Assembly: GCF_003217255.1 (NCBI RefSeq)
Contig: NZ_QJTE01000003.1
Location: 476,389-540,388 of the forward strand
From: Pseudoroseicyclus aestuarii
GTDB taxonomy: Bacteria > Pseudomonadota > Alphaproteobacteria > Rhodobacterales > Rhodobacteraceae
Direction of reading: 5' to 3'
Length of the DNA stretch: 64,000 nt
Below the pieces are notes generated by a model that saw only the letters and a program-made list of their open reading frames with translations, was not told the origin of the DNA and searched no databases. Shown here piece after piece: positions 56,275-63,937 of this stretch (position 1 is its first letter; each line of letters opens with the position of its first letter). The translations under genes and the position numbers were made by a program.

Positions 56275-57951
56275 TCAGCTCGCGCGGCGCTCGGCGAAGC
56301 TTAGGGCGATGAAGCTGGGCACGTCCTCGCCGAGGCCGACGACAGAGGGCTCGCGCCCCCCCTTGCCGCGCCCGCGCTGGCGCGGCTTGTCCTCGGGGTC
56401 CTGCGTGGCAGCAGGGGCAGGGGCAGCAGCCGGGGCCTCGGGCGCCGGGGCTTCTTCGGCGGCCGGGGCTGCCGTTTCCTGCGCCTTCTGACCGCGAGAG
56501 CCGCGGCCGCGCCCGCGCGAGGCGGGCTTGCGCGGCTCGGCGGCAGGCTCTTCGGCCTGCGCAGGGGCCGGCTCCGCCTTGGCGGTCGCCTCGGCGGCGG
56601 GCTCGGGCTCCGCCTGCTTGGCCGGCTCCGGCTGCGCCTGGGCCTCGGGCGCGGTTTGCGGGGCGGCCTCTGCCGTCTCCGCCTCGGTGCTGCGAGTGCG
56701 GCGGCGGGTGCGGCTGCGCTTGGGCTTGTCCTCGGCCTGCTCTGCGGCGGGGGCGGGGGCGGCATCGGCATGCGCGGGCTCGGCGGCGGGGGCCGTCTCG
56801 GCCGGCTGCGCGCTGCCTTCGAGGCGCGGGATCTCGGACTGCACCAGCGATTCGATGGCGGCGAGGTTCTTCTCGTCTTTGGCAGCGCAGATCATCACCG
56901 TCGTGCCCTTGCGCCCGGCGCGGCCCGTGCGGCCGATGCGGTGCACGTAATCCTCGGCATGGCTGGGCACGTCGTAGTTGATGACATGGCTGACCGCCGG
57001 GATGTCGAGGCCGCGGGCGGCGACGTCGGAGGCGACGAGGAAGGTCACTCGTCCCTCGCGGAAGCCGTCGAGGGTGCGCGTGCGCTGCGCCTGGTCGAGA
57101 TCGCCGTGGATCGGCTCGGCGTTCAGGCCGGCCTTCTTCAGGCTTTTCGCGACGACATCGACGTCCATCTTGCGGTTGCAGAAGATGATCGCGTTCGTCA
57201 GCTCGGTCTCGCCCTCGATCACGCGGCGCAGAAGGGCGCGCTTCTCGGAGCCTTCGCGGTCCTTGCGGCTGGGCTTGAACATGATCACGCCCTGCTTGAT
57301 GTTCTCGCCGGTGGTGGCGGCGCGGGCCACCTCGATCCGGGCGGGATTCGACAGGAAGGTATTGGTGATCCGCTCGATCTCCGGGGCCATGGTGGCGCTG
57401 AAGAACAGCGTCTGCCGGGTGAAGGGCGTCAGCGAGAAGATGCGCTCGATATCCGGGATGAAGCCCATGTCGAGCATGCGGTCGGCCTCGTCCACGACCA
57501 TGACCTGCACGCCGGTCAGCAGCAGCTTGCCACGCTCGAAATGATCCAGCAGGCGGCCGGGGGTGGCGATCAGCACGTCGACGCCCTTGTCGATCAGGGC
57601 GTCCTGCTCCTTGAAGGAGACGCCGCCGATCAGCAGCGCCTTGGTCAGCTTGGTGTGCTTGGCATAGGTGTCGAAGTTCGCGGCGACCTGTGCGGCCAGC
57701 TCGCGCGTCGGCGCCAGCACCAGACTGCGCGGCATCCGCGCCCGGGCCCTGCCGCGGCCCAGCATGTGGATCATCGGCAGGGTGAAGCTGGCGGTCTTGC
57801 CGGTGCCGGTCTGGGCGATGCCCAGCACGTCGCGCCCTTCGAGCGCGGGGGGAATCGCGCCGGCCTGGATCGGCGTCGGCGTCTCGTAGCCCGCTTCGAG
57901 GATGGCCTTGAGGACCTTGGGATCTAGATTGAGGTCGGAAAATTGGGTCAT
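56275..57951 (-). CDS. DEAD-box ATP-dependent RNA helicase
   Basis: 558 residues. The helicase core spans about residues 1-385 with Q motif, AQTGTGKT (46-53), PTRELAAQV, VVDEADRMLDMGF, FSATM, HGDLDQAQR and HRIGRTGRAG. The last 170 residues are a low-complexity Ala/Glu/Pro tail with basic islands (RSRTRRRTRS, SRGRGRGSRG), probably for RNA or degradosome binding. It is of the RhlE/CsdA type; the specific role (cold shock, ribosome assembly, RNA decay) is not decided. ATG 57951 begins TQFSDLNLDP. Promoter candidate at 58038-58066. Confidence 0.95.
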   Translation of the reverse strand: MTQFSDLNLDPKVLKAILEAGYETPTPIQAGAIPPALEGRDVLGIAQTGTGKTASFTLPMIHMLGRGRARARMPRSLVLAPTRELAAQVAANFDTYAKHTKLTKALLIGGVSFKEQDALIDKGVDVLIATPGRLLDHFERGKLLLTGVQVMVVDEADRMLDMGFIPDIERIFSLTPFTRQTLFFSATMAPEIERITNTFLSNPARIEVARAATTGENIKQGVIMFKPSRKDREGSEKRALLRRVIEGETELTNAIIFCNRKMDVDVVAKSLKKAGLNAEPIHGDLDQAQRTRTLDGFREGRVTFLVASDVAARGLDIPAVSHVINYDVPSHAEDYVHRIGRTGRAGRKGTTVMICAAKDEKNLAAIESLVQSEIPRLEGSAQPAETAPAAEPAHADAAPAPAAEQAEDKPKRSRTRRRTRSTEAETAEAAPQTAPEAQAQPEPAKQAEPEPAAEATAKAEPAPAQAEEPAAEPRKPASRGRGRGSRGQKAQETAAPAAEEAPAPEAPAAAPAPAATQDPEDKPRQRGRGKGGREPSVVGLGEDVPSFIALSFAERRAS

Positions 57952-58037
57952 GCGCGCCCTTTCGATGGTGCGGCTGATGGCCGCTGGCATCGGCGCGGCC
58001 CGGCCCGGCCGGATTGCCGGAGCGTTCGTTTCGAGTT

Positions 58038-58066
58038 CCCATAGGGGAAATGTCGAGAATGGTCAA
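58038..58066 (-). promoter_or_regulatory. Candidate helicase promoter with overlapping palindrome
   Basis: Minus strand TTGACC (58066-58061), 17-nt spacer, TATGGG (58043-58038). The dyad TTCCC-ATAG-GGGAA (58036-58049) overlaps the -10 region. The predicted mRNA would have a leader of about 80 nt, a length often seen in cold-shock-controlled helicase mRNAs. Confidence 0.4.
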
Positions 58067-58100
58067 TATTTCCGCTCGGGAACGGCTAAGGTCCTTCTGC

Positions 58101-58120
58101 GTTGATTGGCACGCAATAAC
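58101..58120 (+). promoter_or_regulatory. Inverted repeat upstream of the OsmC gene
   Basis: GTTGATTG and GCAATAAC flank a GCAC centre, giving a near-perfect ATTG/CAAT dyad 17-36 nt before the ATG. It could be an operator for an OhrR/MarR-type redox regulator, but no such regulator lies nearby. Confidence 0.35.
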
Positions 58121-58136
58121 TTTGGGAACGGTTGGA

Positions 58137-58568
58137 ATGATCGAGAAATTTGGAACCGCGATCTGGAACGGTGGCATCAAGGACGGGTCTGGCAAGATCT
58201 CGACCCAGACGGATACGCTGCAAAGCGCGCCCTACGGCTTCGCGACGCGCTTTGAAGGTGGCAAGGATGGCACCAACCCTGAGGAGCTGATCGGCAGCGC
58301 CCATGCGGCATGCTTCGCCATGGCGCTGTCCAAGGAACTCGGCGATGCCGGCTTCCCGCCCGAGGAGATCGAGGCGCGCTCGACCATCTATCTCGACCAA
58401 GAGGGCGGCGGCTTCGCCGTCAAGCGCGCGCATCTCGACGTCAAGGCGCGGGTGCCGGGCGCCAGCCAGGACGATTTCGCGAAGGCCGCTGAGAGCACCA
58501 AGACCGGCTGCCCGATCAGCAAGCTGCTGAGCTGCGAAGTCACGATGGACGCGCAGCTGCTGGGCTGA
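58137..58568 (+). CDS. OsmC/Ohr family peroxiredoxin-like protein
   Basis: 143 residues, OsmC subgroup. The two redox cysteines are Cys59 (SAHAACFAMALSKEL) and Cys125 (KTGCPISKLL). The N-terminal ISTQTDTLQSAPYGF and the family-typical TNPEELIGSAHAACF are present. These proteins reduce organic hydroperoxides with lipoyl or thiol donors. ATG 58137 gives MIEKFGTAIWNGG. Monocistronic, ended by the hairpin at 58596. Confidence 0.93.
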   Translation: MIEKFGTAIWNGGIKDGSGKISTQTDTLQSAPYGFATRFEGGKDGTNPEELIGSAHAACFAMALSKELGDAGFPPEEIEARSTIYLDQEGGGFAVKRAHLDVKARVPGASQDDFAKAAESTKTGCPISKLLSCEVTMDAQLLG

Positions 58569-58595
58569 CAGCCGAAGCCTGCGACGAGGACGATG

Positions 58596-58620
58596 AGGCC
58601 GGGCCAAAGCGCCCGGCCTT
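58596..58620 (+). terminator. Terminator of the OsmC gene
   Basis: AGGCCGGGC-CAAAGC-GCCCGGCCT with TTTGCCG after it; 9-bp perfect stem and short T-run, 27 nt after the stop. Confidence 0.85.
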
Positions 58621-58709
58621 TGCCGTTCGTGGTCTCGCGCGTGCCAAGAGCGCGGCGAGGGTCGCCCGGAACCTGCCGTGGAAGCCCCACGGCATGGCAG
58701 AACGCTGCT

Positions 58710-59321
58710 CTAGTCTTTCGTGAGGATGACGCCGCCCATCGACGCGGTGTTGCCGCCAGAGGTCATCGTACCGTCCACGATAGAAATCGCTGTCTCGGTG
58801 CCGTCCTCAGCCGTCGCGAAGCCGCCGCGATGGGTTCCCTCGATCTCGAGGCGGGTCGTGCCATGCGTCAGCGTGCCCGCGATCGGCCCCTCGAAGGAGA
58901 AATCGTCCTCCGGATGGCGCTGGCGGTCAATGTCCGTGGGCGCGATCGTCAGCGACCCGTCGTAAGCGCGGTCGGCCTCGTCCACGAAACTGTCGGCGCG
59001 GCCACCGATGCGCGAGGCGGCGAAGTCGGCGGTCATGCTGGCCCTGCCGATCAGGGCGCCGGGCCGGAACTCCGGCGAAAGCTCGTCCTGCGTAAGAAGG
59101 ATGGAGCCGTCGTAGCGCGCAGAACCCGAAACCGGCAGATCGGCGCCGCTGATCCCCTCCGCCGTATCGACCAATGCCTCATCCTCCAGAAAGGACTCGA
59201 GCCTGGTGTCGAAGACGCGGGGGGCGAGGGGGCCATCCGTGTCGCTGCCCCCGCCGGAGTTGCAGGCCGAGAGGGCCAGCAGCATCGAGGTGGCAATGGG
59301 ACTGAAATATTTGGCGGTCAT
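58710..59321 (-). CDS. Small lipoprotein with TbpB-like beta-barrel character
   Basis: 203 residues. SMLLALSACNSGGG is a lipobox, so it is a predicted lipoprotein. The rest is beta-rich. It ends with HGTTRLEIEGTHRGGFATAE and an SGGNTASMGGVILTKD segment, reminiscent of the C-terminal barrel of transferrin-binding-protein-B-like lipoproteins. No iron-binding function can be claimed. ATG 59321 follows GAGAGGCC. A dyad GCACGC-N7-GCGTGC (59372-59390) lies upstream. Confidence 0.75.
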   Translation of the reverse strand: MTAKYFSPIATSMLLALSACNSGGGSDTDGPLAPRVFDTRLESFLEDEALVDTAEGISGADLPVSGSARYDGSILLTQDELSPEFRPGALIGRASMTADFAASRIGGRADSFVDEADRAYDGSLTIAPTDIDRQRHPEDDFSFEGPIAGTLTHGTTRLEIEGTHRGGFATAEDGTETAISIVDGTMTSGGNTASMGGVILTKD

Positions 59322-59371
59322 GCTGGCCTCTCCCTGGGTACGAACGGCTTGAGCCGTATTCGATGCCCTAT

Positions 59372-59390
59372 GCACGCTTTACGTGCGTGC
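59372..59390. promoter_or_regulatory. Inverted repeat upstream of the lipoprotein gene
   Basis: GCACGC-TTTACGT-GCGTGC, perfect 6-bp arms, about 50-70 nt before the lipoprotein start. Candidate operator; no regulator assigned. Confidence 0.3.
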
Positions 59391-59465
59391 CCCAATAGCG
59401 AAGAGACCCTGGGGGAGACGTCCATCGGATCTGGTGCGCCGGGGCCACGCGGCGAGGCCGATCCG

Positions 59466-61067
59466 TCAGCCGCCGACCATCATCTCCTTGGTGGCGGTCA
59501 GCCGAACCTCGGGGTGATCGCGCTCGACCCGGTCGATGTCCCACTGCATCCGCGTGAGATAGACCATGTCGCCGTCGTTGTCGGTGGCCATGTGCTGCTT
59601 GTTCTTCGCGGCGAAGGCCTCGACAGCCGGCTTGGCGCCGGCCACCCAGCGGGCGGAGGTGAACTGCGAGGGCTCGAAGCGGACGGGCAGGCCGTATTCC
59701 ATCTCGATCCGGCTGGCGAGCACCTCGAACTGAAGCTGGCCGACCACGCCCACGACGAAGCCCGAGCCAATGGCGGGCTTGAAGACCTTGGCCGCGCCTT
59801 CCTCGGCGAACTGGCTGAGCGCCTTGTCGAGGTGCTTGGCCTTCATCGGATCGCCCGCACGGCAGTTCTGCAAGAGCTCGGGCGCGAAGGAGGGGATGCC
59901 GCTGACGCGGATCGCCTCGCCTTCCGTCAGCGTGTCGCCGATGCGCAGCTGGCCGTGGTTAGGGATGCCGATGATGTCGCCGGCCCAGCCTTCCTCGGCC
60001 AGCTCGCGGTCCGAGGCGAGGAAGAGCACCGGGTTCGAGATCGCCATCGGTTTCTTCGTGCGGACATGCGTCAGCTTCATGCCGCGCTGGAAATGCCCCG
60101 AGGCAAGGCGCACGAAGGCGACGCGGTCGCGGTGCTTGGGGTCCATGTTGGCCTGCACCTTGAAGACGAAGCCCGAGACCTTGGTCTCTTCCGGCGCGAT
60201 CTGCCGCGGCTCGGCCTTTTGCGGCTGCGGCTCGGGGGCATAGGCGCCGATGCCTTCCATCAGCTCTTTCACGCCGAAGGAGTTGATCGCGCTGCCGAAC
60301 CAGATCGGCGTCATCGTCCCGTCCTGCACCGCCTGCGGGTCGAGCGCGGGCAGAAGCGCGCGCGCCATCTCGACCTCCTCGCGCAGCTGCGCGAGCTGAT
60401 GGGCGGGGATATGCTCGGCCATCTTCGGATCGTCGAGGCCGTCGATCTTCACCGTCTCGGCGACGCGGTTGCGGTCGGCGCGGTCCATCAGCTCGAGCCG
60501 GTCGTAGATCAGGTCGTAGCAGCCAAGAAACTCTCGCCCGACGCCGATCGGCCAGGAGGCGGGGGTGACGTCGATGGCGAGGTTGTCCTGGATCTCGTCG
60601 ATGATCTCGAAGGTGTCGCGGCTTTCGCGGTCCATCTTGTTGCAGAAGGTCAGGATCGGCAGGTCGCGCAGGCGGCAGACCTCGAAGAGCTTGCGGGTCT
60701 GGCTCTCGACGCCCTTGGCGCCGTCGATCACCATGACGGCGGCATCCACCGCCGTCAGCGTGCGGTAGGTATCCTCGGAGAAGTCCGAGTGGCCGGGGGT
60801 GTCGACGAGGTTGAAGCGGAAGCGGTCGAAATCGAAGGACATGGCGCTGGCGGAGACCGAGATGCCCCGGTCCTTTTCCATCTGCATGAAGTCGGAACGG
60901 GTGCGCCGCGCTTCGCCCTTGGCGCGGACCTGGCCGGCCATCTGGATCGCCCCGCCGAAGAGCAGGAACTTCTCGGTCAGCGTGGTCTTGCCGGCGTCGG
61001 GGTGCGAGATGATCGCGAAGGTCCGGCGGCGGGCGATTTCGGGGGGGAGCGCGGGGCGATTGGACAT
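59466..61067 (-). CDS. prfC: Peptide chain release factor 3
   Basis: 533 residues, GTPase that recycles RF1/RF2 after termination. G1 SHPDAGKTTLTE (21-32), switch GISVSASAMSF, G3 DTPGHSDFSEDTYR, G4 FCNKMDRE; the RF3-specific C-terminal domain includes GVVGQLQFEVLASRIEMEYG. Length and motifs are standard. Transcribed on its own from the minus strand. Confidence 0.97.
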   Translation of the reverse strand: MSNRPALPPEIARRRTFAIISHPDAGKTTLTEKFLLFGGAIQMAGQVRAKGEARRTRSDFMQMEKDRGISVSASAMSFDFDRFRFNLVDTPGHSDFSEDTYRTLTAVDAAVMVIDGAKGVESQTRKLFEVCRLRDLPILTFCNKMDRESRDTFEIIDEIQDNLAIDVTPASWPIGVGREFLGCYDLIYDRLELMDRADRNRVAETVKIDGLDDPKMAEHIPAHQLAQLREEVEMARALLPALDPQAVQDGTMTPIWFGSAINSFGVKELMEGIGAYAPEPQPQKAEPRQIAPEETKVSGFVFKVQANMDPKHRDRVAFVRLASGHFQRGMKLTHVRTKKPMAISNPVLFLASDRELAEEGWAGDIIGIPNHGQLRIGDTLTEGEAIRVSGIPSFAPELLQNCRAGDPMKAKHLDKALSQFAEEGAAKVFKPAIGSGFVVGVVGQLQFEVLASRIEMEYGLPVRFEPSQFTSARWVAGAKPAVEAFAAKNKQHMATDNDGDMVYLTRMQWDIDRVERDHPEVRLTATKEMMVGG

Positions 61068-61126
61068 GGGCGCTATCTAGGCGCGCGGCGCGGCAAGGGC
61101 AATCGGGCGCGCGGGCCGAAACCTCG

Positions 61127-61146
61127 GCGGGGGGCCAGCCCCCCGC
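61127..61146. terminator. GC hairpin between metR-like gene and prfC
   Basis: GCGGGGGGC-CA-GCCCCCCGC perfect 9-bp arms, next to the diverged dispersed element. It lies downstream of the metR-like gene on the minus strand; no T-run. Confidence 0.5.
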
Positions 61147-61148
61147 AC

Positions 61149-61172
61149 CCCCCGGAGTATTTGGAGAAACAT
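61149..61172 (-). repeat. Diverged copy 4 of the dispersed element
   Basis: Minus strand reads TTTCTCCAAATACTCCGGGG, sharing the pyrimidine start, AAATA core and C-run with the three exact copies. It begins about 12 nt after the stop of the metR-like gene, the same relative placement as the others. Confidence 0.55.
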
Positions 61173-61183
61173 GAAGGGGCGGG

Positions 61184-62131
61184 TCAGCCCCTTTGCAGTT
61201 TCACCGCCTCCTGACGGGCGAGGCGCATGAGGTGGGCGACGAAGGGGCGGGCGGTGTCCTCGGCGCGGGTGGCGGCGTAGAGGCGGCGGCTGAGGCCGGC
61301 CTCGGTCAGCGGGCGCGTGACGTAATCGGCATTGTAGCGCACCTGCCGCACCACCCAGTCCGGCAGCACCGCGACGCCCCGGTTGGAAGCGACGAGCAGC
61401 AGGATCACGGCCGTCAGCTCTACCTGGCGGATCGTCCCCGGCTCGACCCGCGCCGGCGTCAGCAGCTGGCTGAAGACATCGAGGCGGGCGCGGTCGACGG
61501 GATAGGTGATCAGCGTCTCGCCGCGGAAATCCTCGGCCTCGATGAAGGGTTTGGCGGCCAGCGGATGGGCGGCGGCGGCGACGAAGACCGGCTCGTAATC
61601 GAAGAGGGGGGTGAAGTCGGTCTCGGGCAGATCCTCGGGGTCGGAGGAGATCACCACGTCGACCTCCTCGCGGCGCAGGGCGGACATGGCGTCGAAGGCG
61701 AGGCCGGGGCGGATGTCGACATCGACCTCGGGCCAGGCCTTGCGGAACTGCTCGAGCACCGGGAAGAGCCATTCGAAGCAGGCGTGGCATTCGATCGCGA
61801 TATGCAGCCGCCCGGCCTTGCCAGAGACGAGGCCGGCGAATTCCGCCTCGAGCGCGGCGACGCGGGGCAGGATCTCTTCCGCGGCGGCGAGCAGCTTGTG
61901 CCCGGCGGCGGAGAGCTTCAGCGGCTTGGAGCGGCGCACGAAGAGCTCGACCCCGGCCTGTTCCTCGATCCCCTTGATCTGGTGGCTCAGCGCGCTTTGG
62001 GTGATGTTCAGCCGGTCCGCCGCGCGCGCGAGCCCGCCGGTGTCGTGGATCGCCTTGATCGTGCGCAGGTGGCGGAACTCGATGTGCACGGGGAGCTCGT
62101 CAATCTCGGGCGGGGTAGGAGTCTGTCTCAT
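61184..62131 (-). CDS. metR: LysR family regulator, MetR-like
   Basis: 315 residues. The LysR helix-turn-helix is in EFRHLRTIKAIHDTGGLARA and ITQSALSHQIKGIEEQAGV. The effector domain (IAIECHACFEWLFPVLEQFR, FDAMSALRREEVDVVISSD, LAAKPFIEAEDF, ITYPVDRARLDVF) aligns closely by eye with E. coli MetR, the homocysteine-responsive activator of methionine synthesis. ATG 62131 is the best start; an upstream ATG at 62215 adds an unlikely Pro/Gly stretch. No met gene is adjacent, so targets are elsewhere. Confidence 0.87.
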   Translation of the reverse strand: MRQTPTPPEIDELPVHIEFRHLRTIKAIHDTGGLARAADRLNITQSALSHQIKGIEEQAGVELFVRRSKPLKLSAAGHKLLAAAEEILPRVAALEAEFAGLVSGKAGRLHIAIECHACFEWLFPVLEQFRKAWPEVDVDIRPGLAFDAMSALRREEVDVVISSDPEDLPETDFTPLFDYEPVFVAAAAHPLAAKPFIEAEDFRGETLITYPVDRARLDVFSQLLTPARVEPGTIRQVELTAVILLLVASNRGVAVLPDWVVRQVRYNADYVTRPLTEAGLSRRLYAATRAEDTARPFVAHLMRLARQEAVKLQRG

Positions 62132-62209
62132 GCATGGCTTGCCGCCACAAGGCCCGGGGCCGGGGGAGGGCCCGGGCCGGGTGCCGTAACGGCGGGCGCC
62201 GAAAATGGC

Positions 62210-62237
62210 TTGCACTCGGCGCTCGCCAAGGTAAAAG
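62210..62237 (+). promoter_or_regulatory. Promoter of the tRNA-Thr gene
   Basis: TTGCAC (62210-62215) and TAAAAG (62232-62237) with a 16-nt spacer; transcription would start a few bases before the tRNA 5' end. Confidence 0.5.
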
Positions 62238-62249
62238 CCCGGCCACGGC

Positions 62250-62324
<75 letters not shown>

Positions 62325-62423
62325 GTTAACCTCCTGAAATCGCTAAATTTTCTTTATCGGCAGGCTCGATCTGGGGAGTGCTCCAGCGTTCAAATGAACG
62401 ATCGCCAGCCGGCCAAGGCCGAT

Positions 62424-62789
62424 TCAGAGGCGCCGCTGAGGCTTCCAGCGGTGGTCGGCGGGGCAGTATAGGATCGGCCCGTCGATCCTGTTCGCATGCA
62501 TCCCAGGCGCGTAGACAGTGATCGGCTCGAGATTGTCCGTGTCGACTAGCGCGAGGAATGTGCCGCGCCCCGGCACGTCGAACTCGAAGAAGCGGCGCCC
62601 CCCTTTTCCGACGCGGCCGACGAAGTGTACGAGGTCCCATCGGTCCTGCTTTAGCGCCCACCTGATCCCATCCCGCAATGCAGAGGGATCAAAGCCCGGA
62701 ATACGCTCGCTCACCCGATCGACGAAGTGCCGGCACGGATCCCCGCCCGACCTACCCATCACCGCCCCCGCTTCAATAACCGTTTTCAT
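62424..62789 (-). CDS. Unrecognised small protein, island
   Basis: 121 residues. No confident family. It contains FDPSALRDGIRWALKQ, DLVHFVGRVGKGGRRFFEFD and a C-terminal FLALVDTDNLEPITVYAPGM segment that faintly recalls RelE/BECR-like or phage hypothetical proteins; this is only an impression. ATG 62789 follows TGGAGA. An alternative ATG at 62840 adds 17 residues. First gene next to the tRNA. Confidence 0.55.
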   Translation of the reverse strand: MKTVIEAGAVMGRSGGDPCRHFVDRVSERIPGFDPSALRDGIRWALKQDRWDLVHFVGRVGKGGRRFFEFDVPGRGTFLALVDTDNLEPITVYAPGMHANRIDGPILYCPADHRWKPQRRL

Positions 62790-62877
62790 TCTCCACCCGC
62801 CCTTACTTGTCGGTGCTGCTACTCCATTAAAATACGGCACTTACCGGCTGATCCTGCGGCGCTACCTAGGGCACGAA

Positions 62878-62909
62878 AAAGCCCGCCTCGGCAAAGCCGG
62901 GCGGGCTTT
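62878..62909. terminator. Bidirectional intrinsic terminator in the island
   Basis: AAAGCCCGCC / GGCGGGCTTT outer stem and CGGC / GCCG inner stem around AAA, with A-run before and T-run after. It lies between the two minus-strand genes at 62424 and 63076. Confidence 0.85.
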
Positions 62910-63048
62910 ATGCGTCGTCATGCCAGTGGAGAATTGGCCGGCCCCGACGCTGCAGCGGTTTTCATGTGAAGCGGCACTCACTGCTTATCCGCTCGCCGAA
63001 TCCACCGGCCTCGGCCGGACCCCTCGGCGTGGGTATGAGAATTCTGTA

Positions 63049-63071
63049 GCAGGCCGCGGCGCGCGGCCTGC
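63049..63071 (-). terminator. Hairpin after the 63076 gene
   Basis: GCAGGCCGC-N5-GCGGCCTGC perfect 9-bp arms, starting 4 nt beyond the stop codon of the minus-strand gene; no T-run. Confidence 0.45.
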
Positions 63072-63075
63072 GGCG

Positions 63076-63390
63076 CTACTCGAGCCAGGCAACGAGGAGG
63101 TGCTCGAGCCCGAGCATCAGTGCGGCAACGAATGCGTGCCGGCCGTCGTGGACCACGAAGTCTTCGCCCTCCCACCGCCCGTTCGGGCAGGGCCACTTCT
63201 GCGCAGCGCCGAGCGCAAGCTGCTGCCGCATGGCGGCGTCAACATCTCCGATAGCCATCCTAGACCGGTTCGCGATCCGGACGCGGTCGATCGGCGCGTA
63301 GCCGGTGACGATCCGCCGGCCGGGCGGGACGATGAGGCTCCGGTCCTCGTAGACCATCGCCGCCGCCGCCGTCGTGATGCTGCCGTCCAT
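63076..63390 (-). CDS. Small protein with ParB-like nuclease-fold resemblance, island
   Basis: 104 residues. The end EGEDFVVHDGRHAFVAALMLGLEHLLVAW resembles the DGRHR..AALMLG run of ParB N-terminal-like domains, and IVPPGRRIVTGYAPIDRVRI could be its first strand region. The key basic residue context is incomplete, so the call is tentative. AGGAGATC precedes ATG 63390. Probably a phage or island protein. Confidence 0.5.
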   Translation of the reverse strand: MDGSITTAAAAMVYEDRSLIVPPGRRIVTGYAPIDRVRIANRSRMAIGDVDAAMRQQLALGAAQKWPCPNGRWEGEDFVVHDGRHAFVAALMLGLEHLLVAWLE

Positions 63391-63443
63391 GCCGATCTCC
63401 TCTTCATGTAAGCCCGCCTGCCCGGCGGCTGAAGATTTCAGTA

Positions 63444-63767
63444 TCAGGCCGTGACAACCGAACCCGCGGCCCGGCGCAGCGCCGCCAGGCGCCTTGCGGC
63501 GTGAAGCACTGCGGCAATAGCGTTGACTTCATTGTCGAGCTTGATCTGCCTTCTGTCTTCGAAATTGCAGATCTCGTCGGCGATGATGATCGGCACCTCC
63601 TTGTCGATGCTGTAAAACCCCATGCGATTGCGCATGCCCTTGCGAAAAGACTTCGCCTGCTTCTCGTCCACCGCTTCGCGGCGAGCGCTGTATTCGCTGA
63701 TGCCCGCCCGGATCTCGTTCGCATCGATACCGGTAAGAATGGAGACGATTTCAACACGATCTTTCAT
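63444..63767 (-). CDS. Unrecognised small protein, island
   Basis: 107 residues, lower GC than the core genes around it. It contains KDRVEIVSILTGIDANEIRAGI near the start and EVPIIIADEICNFEDRRQIKLDNEVNAIAAVLHAARRL, which looks mostly helical and charged. ATG 63767 has a clear GGAGA, which itself lies in the last codons of the upstream 45-residue gene. No function suggested. Confidence 0.5.
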   Translation of the reverse strand: MKDRVEIVSILTGIDANEIRAGISEYSARREAVDEKQAKSFRKGMRNRMGFYSIDKEVPIIIADEICNFEDRRQIKLDNEVNAIAAVLHAARRLAALRRAAGSVVTA

Positions 63768-63768
63768 T

Positions 63769-63906
63769 TCAGATCTCCTTTTCGGTGATTTCGTTAATGA
63801 GTTCCGGGCGAAAGCCGCACCAGTGCCGATCGCCGGCAACGACGACGGGAGCCTGGCGGTAGCCGAGCTCGGTCACGCGGTCCATCGCCTCTGCATCCTT
63901 GGTCAT
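63769..63906 (-). CDS. NrdH-like glutaredoxin, C-terminal half only
   Basis: 45 residues: the segment DAEAMDRVTELGYRQAPVVV plus AGDRHWCGFRPELINEI matches the C-terminal half of NrdH glutaredoxins (cis-Pro PVVV, AGD.HW.GFRP.L..I). The N-terminal CxxC active site half is missing; upstream in frame there is a stop 11 codons away. Either a truncated remnant, perhaps linked to the neighbouring insertion, or a real short phage protein. It ends 1 nt before the next gene's start. Confidence 0.6.
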   Translation of the reverse strand: MTKDAEAMDRVTELGYRQAPVVVAGDRHWCGFRPELINEITEKEI

Positions 63907-63937
63907 GACCTGCCCCCCGGAACGTCCCTCGGTTCAA
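63903..63937 (-). pseudogene. Possible gene remnant cut by the insertion sequence
   Basis: A short frame ending EPRDVPGGRS and stop (63905-63903) overlaps the NrdH-like ATG as ATGA and has no start before the insertion boundary. It may be the tail of an interrupted upstream gene. Very short, so weak. Confidence 0.25.

Noticed and set aside
62518..63411. 297-residue plus-strand frame over the island genes
   Set aside because: Runs across a strong terminator and three minus-strand frames with good ribosome sites; no family features.
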